A DNA stretch of 64,000 nucleotides from Piliocolobus tephrosceles (GCF_002776525.5 NC_045443.1:41517492-41581491); one strand, 5' to 3'. Positions 1 through 13,223 are shown, numbered from the stretch's first letter. Made by a program: numbers and translations. Notes: generated by a model not told the origin, from the letters alone.

Positions 1-731
1 TCCTTTCCCCACTTTTGGATGGGGTTGTTTGTTTTTTTCTTGTATATTTGTTTGAGTTCTTTGTAGATTCTGGAAATTAGCCCTTTGTCAGATGAGTAGA
101 TTGCAAAAATTTTCTCCCATTCTGTAGGTTGCCTGTTCACTCTGATGGTTGTTTCTTTTGCTGTGCAGAAGCTCTTTAGTTTAATTAGATCCCATTTGTC
201 AATTTTGGCTTTTGCTGCCGTTGCTTTTGGTGTTTTAGACATGAAGTGCTTGCCCATGCCTATGTCCTGAATGGTACTACCTAGATTTTCTTCTAGGGTT
301 TTTATGGTATTAGGTCTAACATTTAAGTCTCTAATCCATCTTGAATTAATCTTCGTATAAGGAGTAAGGAAAGGATCCAGTTTCAGCTTTCTACTTATGG
401 CTAGCCAATTTTCCCAGCACCATTTATTAAATAGGGAATCCTTTCCCCATTTCTTGTTTCTCTCAGGTTTGTCAAAGATCAGATGGTTGTAGATGTGTGG
501 CATTATTTCTGAAGGCTCTGTTCTGTTCCATTGGTCTATATCTCTGTTTTGGTACCAGTACCATGCTGTTTTGGTTACTGTAGCCTTGTAGTATAGTTTG
601 AAGTCAGGTAGCGTGACGCCTCCTGCTTTGTCCTTTTGACTTAGGATTGTCTTGGCAATGTGGGCTCTTTTTTGGTTCCATATGAACTTTAAAGCAGTTT
701 TTTCCAATTCTGTGAAGAAACTCATTGGTAG
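1..731 (-). mobile_element. L1 (L1PA type) ORF2 fragment, cut by window edge
   Basis: The sequence reads as the reverse complement of the L1 ORF2 C-terminal half. Homology stops near 731, where L1 would continue but unique sequence begins, so this is the truncated 5' end of a minus-oriented L1. Its 3' end lies outside the window. Bases 1-555 align without gaps to 27644-28198, with about seven differences. Confidence 0.93.
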
Positions 732-2269
732 GTGTTCCCAATTTTATGCACATATTCAACACAATGGTCAGAAATTGGTCTCTGATGATTTACTAGTGTA
801 TGACTGTAAACAACTAAAGAACTTCCAGATACTTAAGTTAACAAACTGTCCTTCCCCAAAGAGCCAGAATTAGCCTTCAGTTACAGGAAGTGGGAGAACT
901 AAGGAGGGAGACTTGGTGTTAAGCAAGACTGTGTGTGTTTGGAAACTCGGTTATTAAAATGGGGAGTTACTTAACAGGAACACAATAGTTTAGTACACAT
1001 TAATAAAGAAAAATTTCACAGACATAGATTTAGAAACACGAGTGGGTAGCCTCCTTTTAGAATGGGGAAGCCATGTGCTGGAGGAAGTCATACTCCAACT
1101 CTGAATAATAACTGAACTCAGAATGTCTGTCATGCAGTCATTCTTCGTAGATGATGCTGACAGCAAAGATAACTGAGTGGAAGGTCTGGAGCACCCAAGT
1201 CAGAACTGGTTGGGGTTCAGGTGGAGGGGTCTGTGAGCAGCAGCCTACTCAACCTGTTTGTAAATCAATTAACCTAGTTGTGGAAAGTAGGGTCTTGTGA
1301 GGGCTGGAAGGTCAGACTCAGTTTGAGTTGGAATCTGTTTTCCCTCTGAATACAGTGCTTACAGGTTTATTATGCATCTTCTGACATAAGTAACTGGCTT
1401 TATAGCTATTTTGGTGTGGCTTACCATCTCCAACTCTCTTTTTGAGGTCATGCTCCTAGAGTAGGGAGTATTTCTTATGAGTCTTTGATCCTTCATATCG
1501 CTGACAATAAACATTGAGTGGAAGAATAAAATTAGTGTTAGTAGGCTTTCCTAAAGCTCATTAACCCTGCTCCCCAACTGACACCATCATCTACTTCAAA
1601 GACCTACTGCTAGCAACGGAATCAGCTGCCAAGTCCACTAAGTGAGGAGTGGACACTGGAGTCTCAGAATTGAATCACAATAACCTTTCAACCCATGATA
1701 GATTTCAGGCCCACTGTATTAAAAGTTGCAGAGACCAGCATGACAGCAGGCCAAGAAAAGTGAACTCAATCCCCCAATTCAGAAAGCTCCTTGGGATTTC
1801 CTGCTGTGTGATTTGACATGACTGAGTTTCTGAAAAGGCCATCTAAGCAGGAGACAAATCCAGCAGCAAATCCGCCTGGCGATGGATAACATAATATTTA
1901 TCTTTCATTCCCTGCTTCCCTTATTTTATCAATGGGGGATTGATTAAAGAGAGGATGTCTAGGCACCAGGCACCAGAGAACTGGGAAATAAAGCCACGAG
2001 GGCTCACAGGCTTTAGGTACACACATACCCAAGGTGCATGCTGCCTTCAGGTCCACTCTGTCAAGCACAGCAGTTAGAAAGCAAGTAATAATCTGGACTA
2101 TTGATAACTTACCAAAGTAAGCTCTTGAGCTTCTTTTGCCTGCATAATACATAAGAGAAGGGAGGGGTACAGTCTCTTTAATTTGATGATGCTAATCCAG
2201 CATAGCTGGCATGATACAATGGAAAATAAGGTCTGTGCAGTTTACTTCAGGGTTTTTAAAATACAGTCC
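732..2269. other. Intron, no recognised element
   Basis: Mixed-composition intronic sequence. ORFs here are short and lack any domain or codon-like pattern. Old unrecognised repeats are possible. Confidence 0.5.
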
Positions 2270-4413
2270 ATTCAGACAAATATTATTAGAGTCTAAGAAG
2301 TTCCAAATACCATGTTGGGCACTGTGGGTGCAGCAACAAATGAGCTAGTCTCTGTTCCAGGAAAGCAGGTGCTTACCCAGAGAGGCTGATTTGAAATCTT
2401 AAGTGGGACAGAAAGATAGGAAGGGCTTGTCCTTGGGGTTGGGGGAGTGTGTGAGATCAAGATCTATGAGCAGCATGCAGGGATGAAACAAACAATAAAC
2501 CCAGCACCCAAATGGCAATCTTAGTAGGTCATCATTCCAGTGGTACTAGAAATAGGGTGAGAAGCCAGATATAGGATCACCTAAGCTGAGAAATCAGAGG
2601 AAGTGGAAATCAACCTGGAGCAATTCCTATATCTAAAGAAACAGGCACTGGCACTTTAATAGCAAGCTGGGCCTCCTCCATGTACGTGAGGGGCTTTGTT
2701 TAAGGTACTAACCCAGCTAAGATCCAGCTCTCCAGCAGCTAGTTCAGGGGTATAAACATGTTAACAAATTCTTAGAAATGAATTTTCAGAATTCATAACA
2801 GAGGTCTGTACTCTGCCAGAAATGCTATGCAAAGCAAGTGACTTCTACAATGATTAGATAGACAAGCTGGTGAAGGAATTCCAAACAAAGGGAACAGCCT
2901 GTGCATGGACATGGGATGATGACAATGATGGAAGAAGAGTGAGTGATTCAGTGTGGCAGGTGCATATTTTTGTGAAGGGAGGTGGCAAGAGACAAGGCTG
3001 AAAATATAGGTTGTGGCCAGACGGTGAAGGGACTTGTTTGCTGGACCTGAAATTTTAGATATTATCCTGAAAGCAATGTGGAGATGAAGAAGCTTTTGAG
3101 TATAGGATGTTCAATAATGAGCTGTCCCCTGAAGCTCTCTCAGCATGCTGATGGCTGAAAGAAGCAGATGATGCACTCCCACAGATCCTTTCTCTTTCTC
3201 CCATGAAATGTCCTGGTCCCAGTCTTGAACCAGGGCTCCCCACCTCTGCTTTGGAAAGTTTATCTGTTGATCCCACCATTTTTCCCAGCCCCTTTTGAGT
3301 TACAGATTACTTGCCAAATTCTGAGGTACTTCACCAAGGCACCACTGCTCCCACTATCTATGAAAACATTATGGCAAAATAGAAACAAAAAGCATCAAAA
3401 TTCTTTTTCTGATCTTAGCCTCTGAAGTGCTGTTATCAGTTAACGGTAGAGATGGGGCAGTAACAGGATTTGGAGGCAAAGTAGAAGGGGAGATGGTAGA
3501 AAGAGAGCTATATTAGAGAAAGGAAGAACACTGAAGAGGATGAATGAAGATAATGATGATCATTGCTGAGAAGATCAATGCAGAGGTACCGAAGAGGTGG
3601 AATCTACAAGACTTGGTGACTAACTGACATGTTGTCACTTCAACTCTATGTTGAAGGTAAGGGAGAAAAAATCATGGAAGATCACTTTAGACCACGTTGA
3701 GCTTTTAGTGTTCGTGAGAAATCCAGGTAATTATGTCAAATTGCCTATTGAAAATACAGGTATGGGGTTCAAGAGAGATTGAGAATCAAGTACAAATTTG
3801 GTATTGTTTGATATATACTGTAAAAAAGAAGCCATGGAAATAAATGAAAGGATGGAAATGCTAAAGGGGAGTATTCATGATAGAAAACAAGACTGAAAAA
3901 GAGGAACTAAAGGAAGGATCTAAGAAAGGGCACCCCAAGCAGTAAAAGTAGGAAAGGATTTCAACAAAGAGAACTGTCCACAGTTAAAAATCGTTCAGCC
4001 AAACGAAAATGGAAGAGAGGACACCAGATGTAGCAACTCACATGGGACAAGGGGGAGTACAAATTGAAATAAGCTAAAAAGTGAATGGAACATCAAGATA
4101 AAAGAGACAGGAAATATATATTTCATTTCAAAAAAGTTTGCCTATGAAGGAAAGGAGAGGGCTATATTAGTATTTTGAGAAGGAAACAAAAGCAAGGATT
4201 TAAGGAATTATTTAAGGTAATGAAACTTGAATATGCTTATAGGTTGAGGAAATGGCACCAGTAAAAGGGGAAAGACTGGATGGTACAAAATACAGAATGG
4301 ATAATCGATTGAGCTCTAATCCAATTTCATTATTTCTAGCTGCATAAAAAATAGTCCATCAAACAAATTAATTAGTTCTTCTCTGATGTTCAAGACAAAA
4401 CAAGATAGAAGGT
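2270..4413 (+). repeat. Diverged ancient repeat, family not assigned
   Basis: This stretch resembles a non-coding interspersed repeat common in mammals, with phrases such as ccatgttgggcactgtggg, ggaacagcctgtgcatgg and gggcaccccaagcag. Similar diverged segments in the same orientation appear at 11930-12400, 28720-29571, 40040-40200 and 52330-52945. I recognise the pattern but cannot name the family. Confidence 0.4.
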
Positions 4414-5116
4414 AAAGTATGGAACATCAGGGGTTGGCAAGATGGCCAAATAGGAACAGCTCTGGTCTGCAGCTCCCAGAGAGATCAATGCAGAAGGTGG
4501 GTAATTTCTGCATTTCCAACTGAGGTACCTGGCTCATGTTATTGGGACTGGTTAGATAGTGGATGCAGCCCAGGGAGGGCGAGCCAAAGCAGGGGGCGAG
4601 GGGTGCATCACCTCACCTGGGAAGTGCAAGGGATCAGGGAACTCCCTCCCCTCCCCAAGGGAAGCTGTGAGGGACTGTGTCATGAGGAACAGTGCACTAT
4701 CTAGCCCAGATACTATGCTTTTCCCATGGTCTTAGCAACCGACAGACCAGGAGATTCCCTCAGGTACTTATGCCACCATGGCCCTGGGTTTCAAGCACAA
4801 AACTGGGTGGTCGTTTGAGCAGACACTGAGCTAGCTGAAGTAGGTTTTTTTCATACCCCAGTGGCGCCTGGAACACCAGTGAGACAGAACCGTTCACTCC
4901 CCTGGAAAAGGGGTTGAAGCCAGGGAGCCAGGTGGTCTAGCTCAGTGGATCACACTCCCATGGAGCCTAGCAAGCTAAGATCCACTGGCTTGAAATTCTT
5001 GCTGCCAGTAGAGCAGTCTGAAGTTGACCTGGGAAGCTCGAGCTTGGTGGGGGAAGGGGTGTCCACCATTACTGAGGCTTGAGTAGACTGTTTCCCCATC
5101 ATGGTGTAAACAAAGC

Positions 5117-5300
5117 CAGAATTTCATATCTAGCCAAACTAAGCTTTGTGAGTGAAGGAGAAATAAAATCCTTTAAAGACAAGCAAATGCTGAGAGATTT
5201 TGTCACTGCCAGGTGTGCCTTACAAGAGCTCCTGAAGGAAGCAGTAAACATGGAGAGGAAAAACTGGTACCAGTCACTGCAAAAACATACCAAATTGTAA
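5117..5300 (+). pseudogene. L1 ORF1 C-terminal remnant
   Basis: About 60 codons match the end of L1 ORF1p, the RNA-binding trimeric chaperone (SEGEIKSFKDKQMLRDFV, then ELLKEAVNMERKNWYQ). The coiled coil, RRM and most of the C-terminal domain are missing because the upstream sequence jumps straight to 5'UTR. The junction shows a 2-base (CC) microhomology. It cannot encode a working ORF1p. Confidence 0.88.
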
Positions 5301-5363
5301 AGACCATCAACACTATGAAGAAATTGCTTCAACTAATGGGCAAAATAACCAGCTAACATCATA

Positions 5364-8300
5364 ATGACAGCATCAAATTCATGCATAGCAATATTAACTT
5401 TAAATGTAAATGGGTTAAATGCCCCAATTAAAAGACACAGACTAGCAAATTGGATAAAGAGTAAAGACCCATCGGTGTGCTGTATTCAGGAGACCCATCT
5501 CATGTACAAAGACACACATAGGTTCAACATAAAGGGATGGAGGAATATTCACCAAGCAAATAGAAAGCCAAAAACAACAGGGGTTGCAATCCTAGTCTCT
5601 AATAAAACAGACTTTAAACCAACAAAGGACAAAAAAGACACAGAATGGCATTACATAATGGTAAAGGGATGAATGCAACAAGAAGAGCTACCTATCCTAA
5701 ATATATATGCATGCAATACAGGAGCACCCAGATTCATACAGCAAGTCCGTAGAGACTCACAAAGAGACTTAGACTCCCACACAATAATGGTGGGAGACTT
5801 TAACACCCCACTGTCAATATTAGACAGATCAACACGACAGAAAATTCACAAGGATATTCAGGACTTGAACTGAACTCTGGATGAAGTGAACTTAATAGAC
5901 ATCTACAGAACTATCCACCCTAAATCAACAGAATATACATTCTTCTCAGCACCACATCGCACTTATTCTAAAATTGACCACGTAACTGGAAGTAAAACAC
6001 TCCTCAGCAAATGCAAAAAATTGGAAATCATAACAAACAGTCTCTCAGATCACAGTGCAATTAAATTAAAACTCAGGATTAAAAAACTCACTCAAAACCA
6101 CACAACTACATGGAAACTGAACAATGTGCTTCTGAGTGACTACTGGGTAAATAATGAAATTAAGGCAGAAATAAAGAAGTTCTTCAAAACCAACGAGAAT
6201 GATATCATACCAGAATCACTGGGACACAGTTAAAGCTGTATTTAGATGGAAATTTATAGCACTAAATGCCCACAGGAGAAAGTAGTAAATATCTAAAATT
6301 AACATCCTAACATGACAATTAAAAGAACTAAAGAAGCAAGAGCAAACAAATTCAAAAGCTAGCAGAGGACAAGAAATAATTAAGATCAGAGCAGAATGGA
6401 AGGAGATAGAGACATGAAAAACGTTTCAGAAGAAAATGAATGAATCCAGGAGCTTGTGTTTTGAAAAGATGAACAAAATAGATAGACTGCTAGCCAGACT
6501 AATAAAGAAGAAAAGATAGAAGAATCAAATAGATCCAATTAAAAAAAATGATAAAGGTGATATCACCACTGATCCCACAGAAATACAAACTACCATCAGA
6601 GAATACTATAAACAACTCTACGCAAATAAACTAGAAAATCTAGAAGAAATGGATAAATTCCTGGACACATACACCCTCCCAAGGCTAAACTAGGAAGAAG
6701 TCAAATCCCTGAAAAGACCAATAACAAGGTCTGAAATTGACGTAGTAATTAATAGCCTACCAACCAAAAAAAAAAAAAAAAGCCCAGGACCGGATGAATT
6801 TACAGCCAAATTCTACCAGAGGTATAAAGAGGAGCTGGTACCAGTCCTTCTGAGACTAACCAAACAATAGAAAAAGTACCATTCCTTCTGAGACTAACCA
6901 AACAATAGAAAAAGAGGGACTGCTCTCTAACTCATTTTATGAGGCCAGCATCATCCTGAAACCAAAACCTGGTAGACACACAACAAAAAAAGAAAATTTC
7001 AGGCCAGTATCCCTGATGAACATGGATCCAAAAATCCCCAATAAAACACTGGCAAACCAAATCCAGCAGCACATCAAAAAGCTTATCCACCATGATCAAG
7101 TCGGCTTCATCCCTGGAATGCAAGGCTGTTTCAACATATGAAAATCAATAAACATAATCCATCACAAAAACAGAAGCAATGACCAAAACCACATGATTAT
7201 CTCAATAGATGCAGAAAAGGCCTTCAATAAAATTCAACACTCCTTCATGCTAAATACACTCAATAAACTAGGAATTGATGGAATGTATCTCAAAATAAGA
7301 AGAGCTATTTATGACAAACCCACAGCCAATATCATACTGAATGGGAAAAGTTGGAAGTATTCCCTTTGAAAACCAGCACAAGACAAGGATGTCCTCTCTC
7401 ACCACTCCTATTCAACGTAGTATTGGAAAATCTGGACAAGGCAATCAGGCAACAGAAAGCAATAAAGCATATTCAAATAGGAAGAGAGGAAGTTAAATTG
7501 TCTCTGTTTGCAGACGGCATGATTTTGTATTTATAAAACCCCATTGTCTCAGCCCCAATTCTCCTTAAGCTGAGAAGCAACTTCAGCAAAGTCTCGATAA
7601 AAAAATCAATGTGCCAAAATCACAAGCATTCCTATATACTACTAGATAACCAAATCATGAGTGAATTCCCATTACCAATTGTTACAAAGAGAATAAAATA
7701 CATAGGAATACAACTTACATGGGATGTGAAGGACCTCCTCAAGGAGAACTACAAACCACTGCTCAAGGAAATAAGAGAGGACACAAACAAATGGAAGAAC
7801 ATTCCATGCTTATGGATAGGAAGAATCAGTATTGTGAAAACGGCCATACTGTCGAAGGTAGTTTATAGATTCAATGCTATCCCCATCAAGCTGCCATTGA
7901 CTTTCTTCATAGAATTAGAAAAAAGCTACTTTAAATTTCATATGGAACCAAAAAAAGAGCCCGTATAGCCAAGACAATCTTAAGCAAAAAGAACAAAAAG
8001 AAGTCAGTCGTGTTACCTGACTTCAAATTATACTACAAGACTACAGTAACCAAAACGGCATGGGACTGGGACCAAAACAGATATATAGACCAACGGAACA
8101 GATCAGAGGCCTTAGAAATAATGTCACATATCTACAACCATTTGATCATTGACAAACCTGACAAAAATAAGTAATGCGGAAAGAACTCCCTATTTAATAA
8201 ATAGGGCTGGGAAAACTGACTAGCCATATGCAGAAAACTGAAACTGGACCCCTTCCCTACACCTTACACAAAAATTGACTCACAGACTTAAATGTAAGAT

Positions 8301-9206
8301 CTAAAACGATAAAAACTCTAGAAGGAAACCAAGGCAATACCATTCAGGACATAGGCATAGGCAAAGATTTCATGACTAAAACACCAAAAGTAATGGCAAC
8401 AAAAGCCACAATTGACAAATGGGATCTAATTAAACTAAAGAGCTTCTGCACAGCAAAAGAAACTATCATCAGAGTGAACAGGCAGCCTACAGAATGGGAG
8501 AAAATTTTTGCAATCTATCTATCTGAGAAAGGGCTAATATCCAGAATCTACAAAGAACTTAAACAAATTTAAAAGAAAAAACAACCCCATCAAAAAGTGG
8601 GCAAAGGATATGAAGAGACATTTCTCAAAAGAAGACATTCGTGCGACCAACAAACATGAAAAAAGGCTCATCATCACTGGTCATTAGAGAAATGCACATC
8701 AAAACCACAATGAGATACCATCTCATGCCAGTTAGAATGGCGATCATTAAAAAGTTAGGAAACAACAGATGCTGGAGAGGATGTGAAGAAATAGAAATGC
8801 TTTTACATTGTTGCTGGGAGTGTAAATTAGTTCAACCATTGTGGAAGACCATGTGGCAATCCCTCAAGGATCTAGCACCAGAAATACCATTTGACCCAGC
8901 AATCCCATTACTGGGTATATACCCAAAGGATTATAAATTATTCTACTATAAAGACACATGCACATGTATGTGTATTGTGGCACTGTTCACAATAGCAAAG
9001 ACTTGGAAGCAACCCAGATGTCCATCAATGATAGACTGGATAAAGAAAATGTGGCATATATATATCATGGAATACTATGCAGCCATAAAAAAGATGATTT
9101 CTTGTCCTTTGCAGGGACATGGATGAAGCTGGAAACCATCATTCTCAGCAAACTAACACAGGAACAGAAAACCAGACACCGCATGTTCTCACTCAGTGGG
9201 AGCTGA
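5364..9206 (+). pseudogene. L1 ORF2 pseudogene (endonuclease-RT)
   Basis: The decayed ORF2 is split over several frames. The endonuclease start is visible at 5364 (ILTLNVNGLNAPIKRHRLANW, then CCIQETHL), with the Asn and Glu expected in the active site. A stop follows at 5670, and further frame changes and stops occur near 5870, 6234, 6690 and 6830. The reverse transcriptase segment at 7351-7536 ends FADGMILYL, so the second catalytic aspartate of the usual FADD motif is glycine. The C-terminal cysteine-rich motif and the ORF2 end are at 8641-9206. No active protein is possible. The divergence fits an insertion older than the ape/monkey split, though this is inferred. Confidence 0.9.
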
Positions 9207-9453
9207 ACAGTGAGCACACATGGACACAGGGAGGGGAACATCACACACTGGGGCCTGCCAGGGGGTTGGGGGATAGGGGAGGAGGGATAGCATTAGGAGA
9301 AATATCTAATGTAGATGATGGGTTGATGGTGCAGCAAACCTCCATGGCACAGGTATACCTATGTAACAAACCTGCACCTTCTGCACATGTATCCCAGAAC
9401 TTAAAGTATAATTAAAAAAAAAAAAAATTAAAAAAAGAAAAGAATGGAACATC

Positions 9454-11053
9454 TGAAGGGAGAAAGAAATTATAGGTGCTTTTTTTTTCTTTTTCTCTTG
9501 CCTTTGCCACCAGCAAAATTCTAAATCCTGAATTTGTAGTTCTGCTTTAAAAGTCATATATTATTTAAAAATGCACAAGTATACTAATACTAATCTTAGT
9601 AAGTCATCATTCATCCATAGTTTTTTAGGGAAAGGGTGGCACTGCTTAGCTAAAGAGTGAGTCTAATTAAGTAGATCATCATATATACCAAGGACACATT
9701 TGTGAATAATTACAAGATAAGAAACCCATTAGCTATTAAAACTATGTTGAACATAACTCAATCTTTCTTTACTGATTTGAAAGAATCTTATAGTGCCCTG
9801 GGGCCATCATTATAAATATTAATTCTCATTTAAAATATAGAACTGTCAGTTCGTTGATACTTTCTAGTAGAAATAGCCTTTTCTAATTTTAGACTTGTTA
9901 AATAAATTGACAGATAGGTTTGAAGAAAGAAAAGGTTAATGCCGCAGATACTACAAAATGTAGAGAATTACCAGTTTGCTTCTGGTCCCTAAAATTCTAT
10001 GATTATTTCCAACTGAAAATGTCCCACCATGGTTATCAGAAATCTTATTTTAATAAGCTTACTGCAGGTCAATAATATAGCATATATTGATATAATCCTA
10101 AGGTAACTCTTTTGGAAAAGTACATAAATTGGATGATAACACATTTCCATGGTTAAATGAATGACTTTGTGAGAATATATGATGGAACATTTCCCTTTTC
10201 ATATTTATCCAGCTGTATAATTTCAGTGATGAAAGGATATGACATTTGACTTACCAATTCAAACTAAACATTTTACCTATAGTTTTTAGTGAGTTAAATG
10301 ACAAATTCAAGTAAGTAGGGGAATGCTTTTAATATATTTGGGTGAACTGCACCTATAGAAGAAAGTACTAGAAAGCAAAATGCATGGTTTATTTTGTAGT
10401 GGGGCAGCATTTGAGGAGATTCTTTATTGAGGATAAATACAGAGAATAGAAATATTGAATATGAGTTATAATTGCCATTATCAAAGGAAAAGCAAAATGG
10501 TATAAATACTGTAATAGTCTTCAGGGCTATTTCAGTTCTCAGTATTTATATAGTATCCTCAAGAAAGTGTAGCATTTGACTGTGAAATGCATGTGAAAGT
10601 ACATTGTGGGATATTTGCAGCATGCTAGGCACTAGGCTAGGCCCTGAGGACATAAAGTCACAGTTGTGCCCTTTTAGACTCACATCTAATAAAACAAGCA
10701 CACACACACACACACACGCAATGCATATGCGTGTGTGTATAAAATTGTCTGCGAGGACGGCCTGAAGGAAATACAGCTTTTTAGGAATCTATTCATTTAT
10801 TATTTTAGATACAAGGAGTACATCTAGGTTGTATTATTTTGGTTTTCCTAAAACCATGTTAAGATGTATTATCAGATTATGGTCTCACTTTTTCTTTCAT
10901 TACATGATCACAAAGACAGCCTGCAGATATAATTTCTGGGCATTTGCTATGAAATGAGGGCCTTATTGGTATATCCCCTCTATCAATCCACACACATTCG
11001 GAAGCTCCATTTGAGAGTTAAACATTGAAAAGAGCATTGTATATCCCTTATGG
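9454..11053. other. Intron, no recognised gene
   Basis: AT-rich unique-looking intron. Apart from the CA repeat and hairpin near 10700, nothing recognisable is seen. Confidence 0.5.
10699..10738. repeat. (CA)n microsatellite with hairpin
   Basis: About nine CA units are followed by an inverted repeat: an 11-bp stem (10710-10720 with 10728-10738, acacacacgca/tgcgtgtgtgt) around a 7-base loop. Confidence 0.85.
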
Positions 11054-11234
11054 CAGTGTTTCTCACAGTGTGGACCCCCTGAGAATCCTCTGAGGATGGC
11101 TTATAAAAATGGATATTTTTAATCTTTGTCCTAGACCTATGAAATCAGAATCCCAGGTAATGGAGTCTGATAATCTGTCTTTTCACATGCTCCCCAGGTG
11201 ATCTGTGTGTGCCTTAAAGTTTGAAAGCTGCTGC
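11054..11234. mobile_element. MER5-type hAT-Charlie DNA transposon
   Basis: The short element starts cagtgtttctcacagtgtgg and ends aaagtttgaaagctgctg, the degraded terminal inverted repeats of MER5A/B. The inner phrase ccccaggtgatctgtgtg is also typical. No clear 8-bp target duplication is seen. Confidence 0.75.
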
Positions 11235-11699
11235 ACTAAGAAGCCAAGAATGTTCTCCCTTAGAACATTCTTCCTCAGATCTGTGAAGCATATTCTCCTC
11301 CTTTTAGTTTTGACCTTCAAAGAGACTAAGTATCAAATTTGATGCTCAACTCTAACAACAATCATATTTTATCTATTCTTACTAATTCACTCATTGTAAG
11401 TTGCACATAATAATGATTATATGTATCACTAAATATGCTGCCAATTAAACAATGACATACCATCATTAGACACATTCTGATTTTTGGAATGTTAAAATGT
11501 GAAATGTGTGCATCTTAGAATTGATGAAGGATGGTCTATAGACTGCTATTCTTGTATTGTAACTCTTGTGTGACAGGATTGTCAAAATAAAAAAAGAAAG
11601 TTTTGAGAGATGAACACAAGTTTGCTAGAAAATCTGTGAGAGGGAGAGCGCTTTTAGATTGAGGGAGGAGCAGGTGCAAAGTCCCAGAGACATGAAATT

Positions 11700-11830
11700 C
11701 ACATGCTTAGTCTAGAGAGTATACTAAAGTCAGACTGCTTGAGTTCCAATGTTTGCCTTGACGCTTACCAGCTGAATGATATCGGAACAACCTAATTTTA
11801 AATGTCTGTAGGCATAGGACTGTAAGACTT
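11700..11830 (+). repeat. MIR SINE fragment
   Basis: It matches the MIR core pattern (agtcagactgcttgagttcc ... cagctgaatgat ... acctaatttt), in plus orientation and diverged. Confidence 0.55.
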
Positions 11831-11929
11831 AAATATCACAATACAAATATAATGCTGAATACATTGCCCCACAATTCTCAATTACAGATTATAATGATGA
11901 TTATTGTGAAAGGGAACAGTCTAGTGGGG

Positions 11930-12400
11930 AAGGAAAGGGAAATGAGAGAAGATGAATCTAGAGGGGCAAGTGGGAGTAGGATTTTGAAGATTGCCCATTC
12001 CTAAGAAGCTTAGACTTTATCTCCTAATAGGAAATCACTGGAAGCAGGACGGTGATTGGTCTCATCTGAATTTGAAACCAATTACTCTAGTGTCAGTTTG
12101 GACAATAAATTCGAAGGCAGGGACCATAAAGACAAGAAAACTTATTGGCCTCTGGCGGTAGTTCAGATGAGGCATGATAAGAATGGTTGCAGTCAAGATG
12201 AAGAGTGGGAAAGACTTCCTGGAGAGATTCAAAAGCTAATTTGAATTAGAAAGTAATTCAAAAATTACATAACTCAGTGGCAAATGTGATGTAGTGAGTG
12301 AGTGATCAGGAGACTTCAAAGATACTTCCAAGATTTTTTAGTGTACTGAATTATTTTTAGAGAGTAGATGCCTTTTGTAGAGATTTACAGCAGCCTTTGC
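11930..12400 (+). repeat. Diverged ancient repeat, family not assigned
   Basis: Resembles the segment at 2270-4413 (ggaaatcactggaagcaggacggtgattgg ... type phrases). The 62-codon ORF at 12056-12244 lies inside it and is not considered a gene. Confidence 0.35.
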
Positions 12401-12616
12401 CCTTAAGAAAATTAAAAATGAAAATGGAAAACCTCAGAAGTCACCATATAATTAGCATTCACCTATAACACTAAATAAGGAGAAGAAAAACTCAGGGAGA
12501 AGAAATGGCATAGACAGTAGGTGAATATTATCAGGAATGGATCAAATTAATGAGGAAAATAAAACAAGATATTAATCACAAAGTTCATATGTGCTTTTTT
12601 GCCTCTATACTAGTAC

Positions 12617-12621
<5 letters not shown>

Positions 12622-12660
<39 letters not shown>
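12622..12660. repeat. (AC)n microsatellite
   Basis: Nineteen or so perfect AC units followed by a short GA run. Likely length-variable. Confidence 0.97.
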
Positions 12661-12663
<3 letters not shown>

Positions 12664-12734
12664 AGAGTTTTATGAATAGCAATAGGGGCTACAATAATTT
12701 GACCTTTATTTACAGCTGGGGGCTGTCCTGTAGC

Positions 12735-12907
12735 TGTAATCAGAAAATCTGAGTTCAAATCTCGGCATTAGTCATTTAATGACTGTGTTCTAAGACAAAT
12801 TTGCTAACTTTGCTGACAGAGTTTCATCATCTATACAAACAAGAACAATTATATCTACTTTATAGTACCTCTGTAAAAGCGTTTTGAAAATTATGGAGTA
12901 ATCTATT
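12735..12907 (+). repeat. MIR SINE, interrupted by Alu at its end
   Basis: MIR pattern in plus orientation: tctgagttcaaatctcggc, then gtttcatcatctatacaaac, then tacctctgtaaaagcg. The following Alu is inserted at the MIR 3' end. Confidence 0.65.
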
Positions 12908-12917
12908 TACTATATGC

Positions 12918-13213
12918 TTTTTTTTTTTTTTTTGAGATGGCGTCTCTCTCTGTCGCCCAGGCTGGAGTGCAATGGCGTGATCTTGGCTCACTGCAACATC
13001 TGCCTCCCGGGTTCAAGCAATTCTCCTGCCTCAGGCTCCTTAGTAGCTGGGATTACAGACTTGCACCACCATGCCCGGATAATTTTTGTATTTTCAGTAG
13101 AGATGGGGTTTCACCACGTTGGTCAGGCTGGTCTCGAACTCCCGAACTCGTGATCCACCTGCTTCGGCGTCCCAAAATGCTGGGATTACAGGCATGAGCC
13201 ACTGCATCTGGCC
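12918..13213 (-). mobile_element. AluS element
   Basis: Full-length Alu in reverse orientation (T-run at left, then gagatggcgtctctctctgt, ending at the ctggcc start of Alu). A perfect 10-bp target duplication, tactatatgc, is present at 12908-12917 and 13214-13223. The overlapping ORFs are Alu-derived. Confidence 0.95.
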
Positions 13214-13223
13214 TACTATATGC

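Larger units (their letters stand above)
4430..9438 (+). mobile_element. L1 (older L1PA/L1PB type), internally deleted
   Basis: A near-full-length L1 running from a 5'UTR start (motif aagatggccaaataggaac at about 4440) to a 3' tail ending in an A-run near 9410-9438. The flanks carry a 15-bp target-site duplication with one mismatch: 4414-4428 and 9439-9453, sharing atggaacatc. The 5'UTR is fused at about 5116 to the last part of ORF1, removing the rest of the 5'UTR and most of ORF1. ORF2 has many stops and frameshifts. A 38-bp tandem duplication lies at 6838-6913. Confidence 0.93.

Noticed and set aside
5099..5332. Reverse-strand ORF over the L1 ORF1/ORF2 boundary
   Set aside because: Antisense shadow of L1 coding sequence.
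12914..13197. ORFs on the Alu antisense strand (also at 22644-22905, 25876-26286, 30591-31010, 33397-33721, 37853-38102)
   Set aside because: These are the standard open frames of reversed Alu sequence, not genes.
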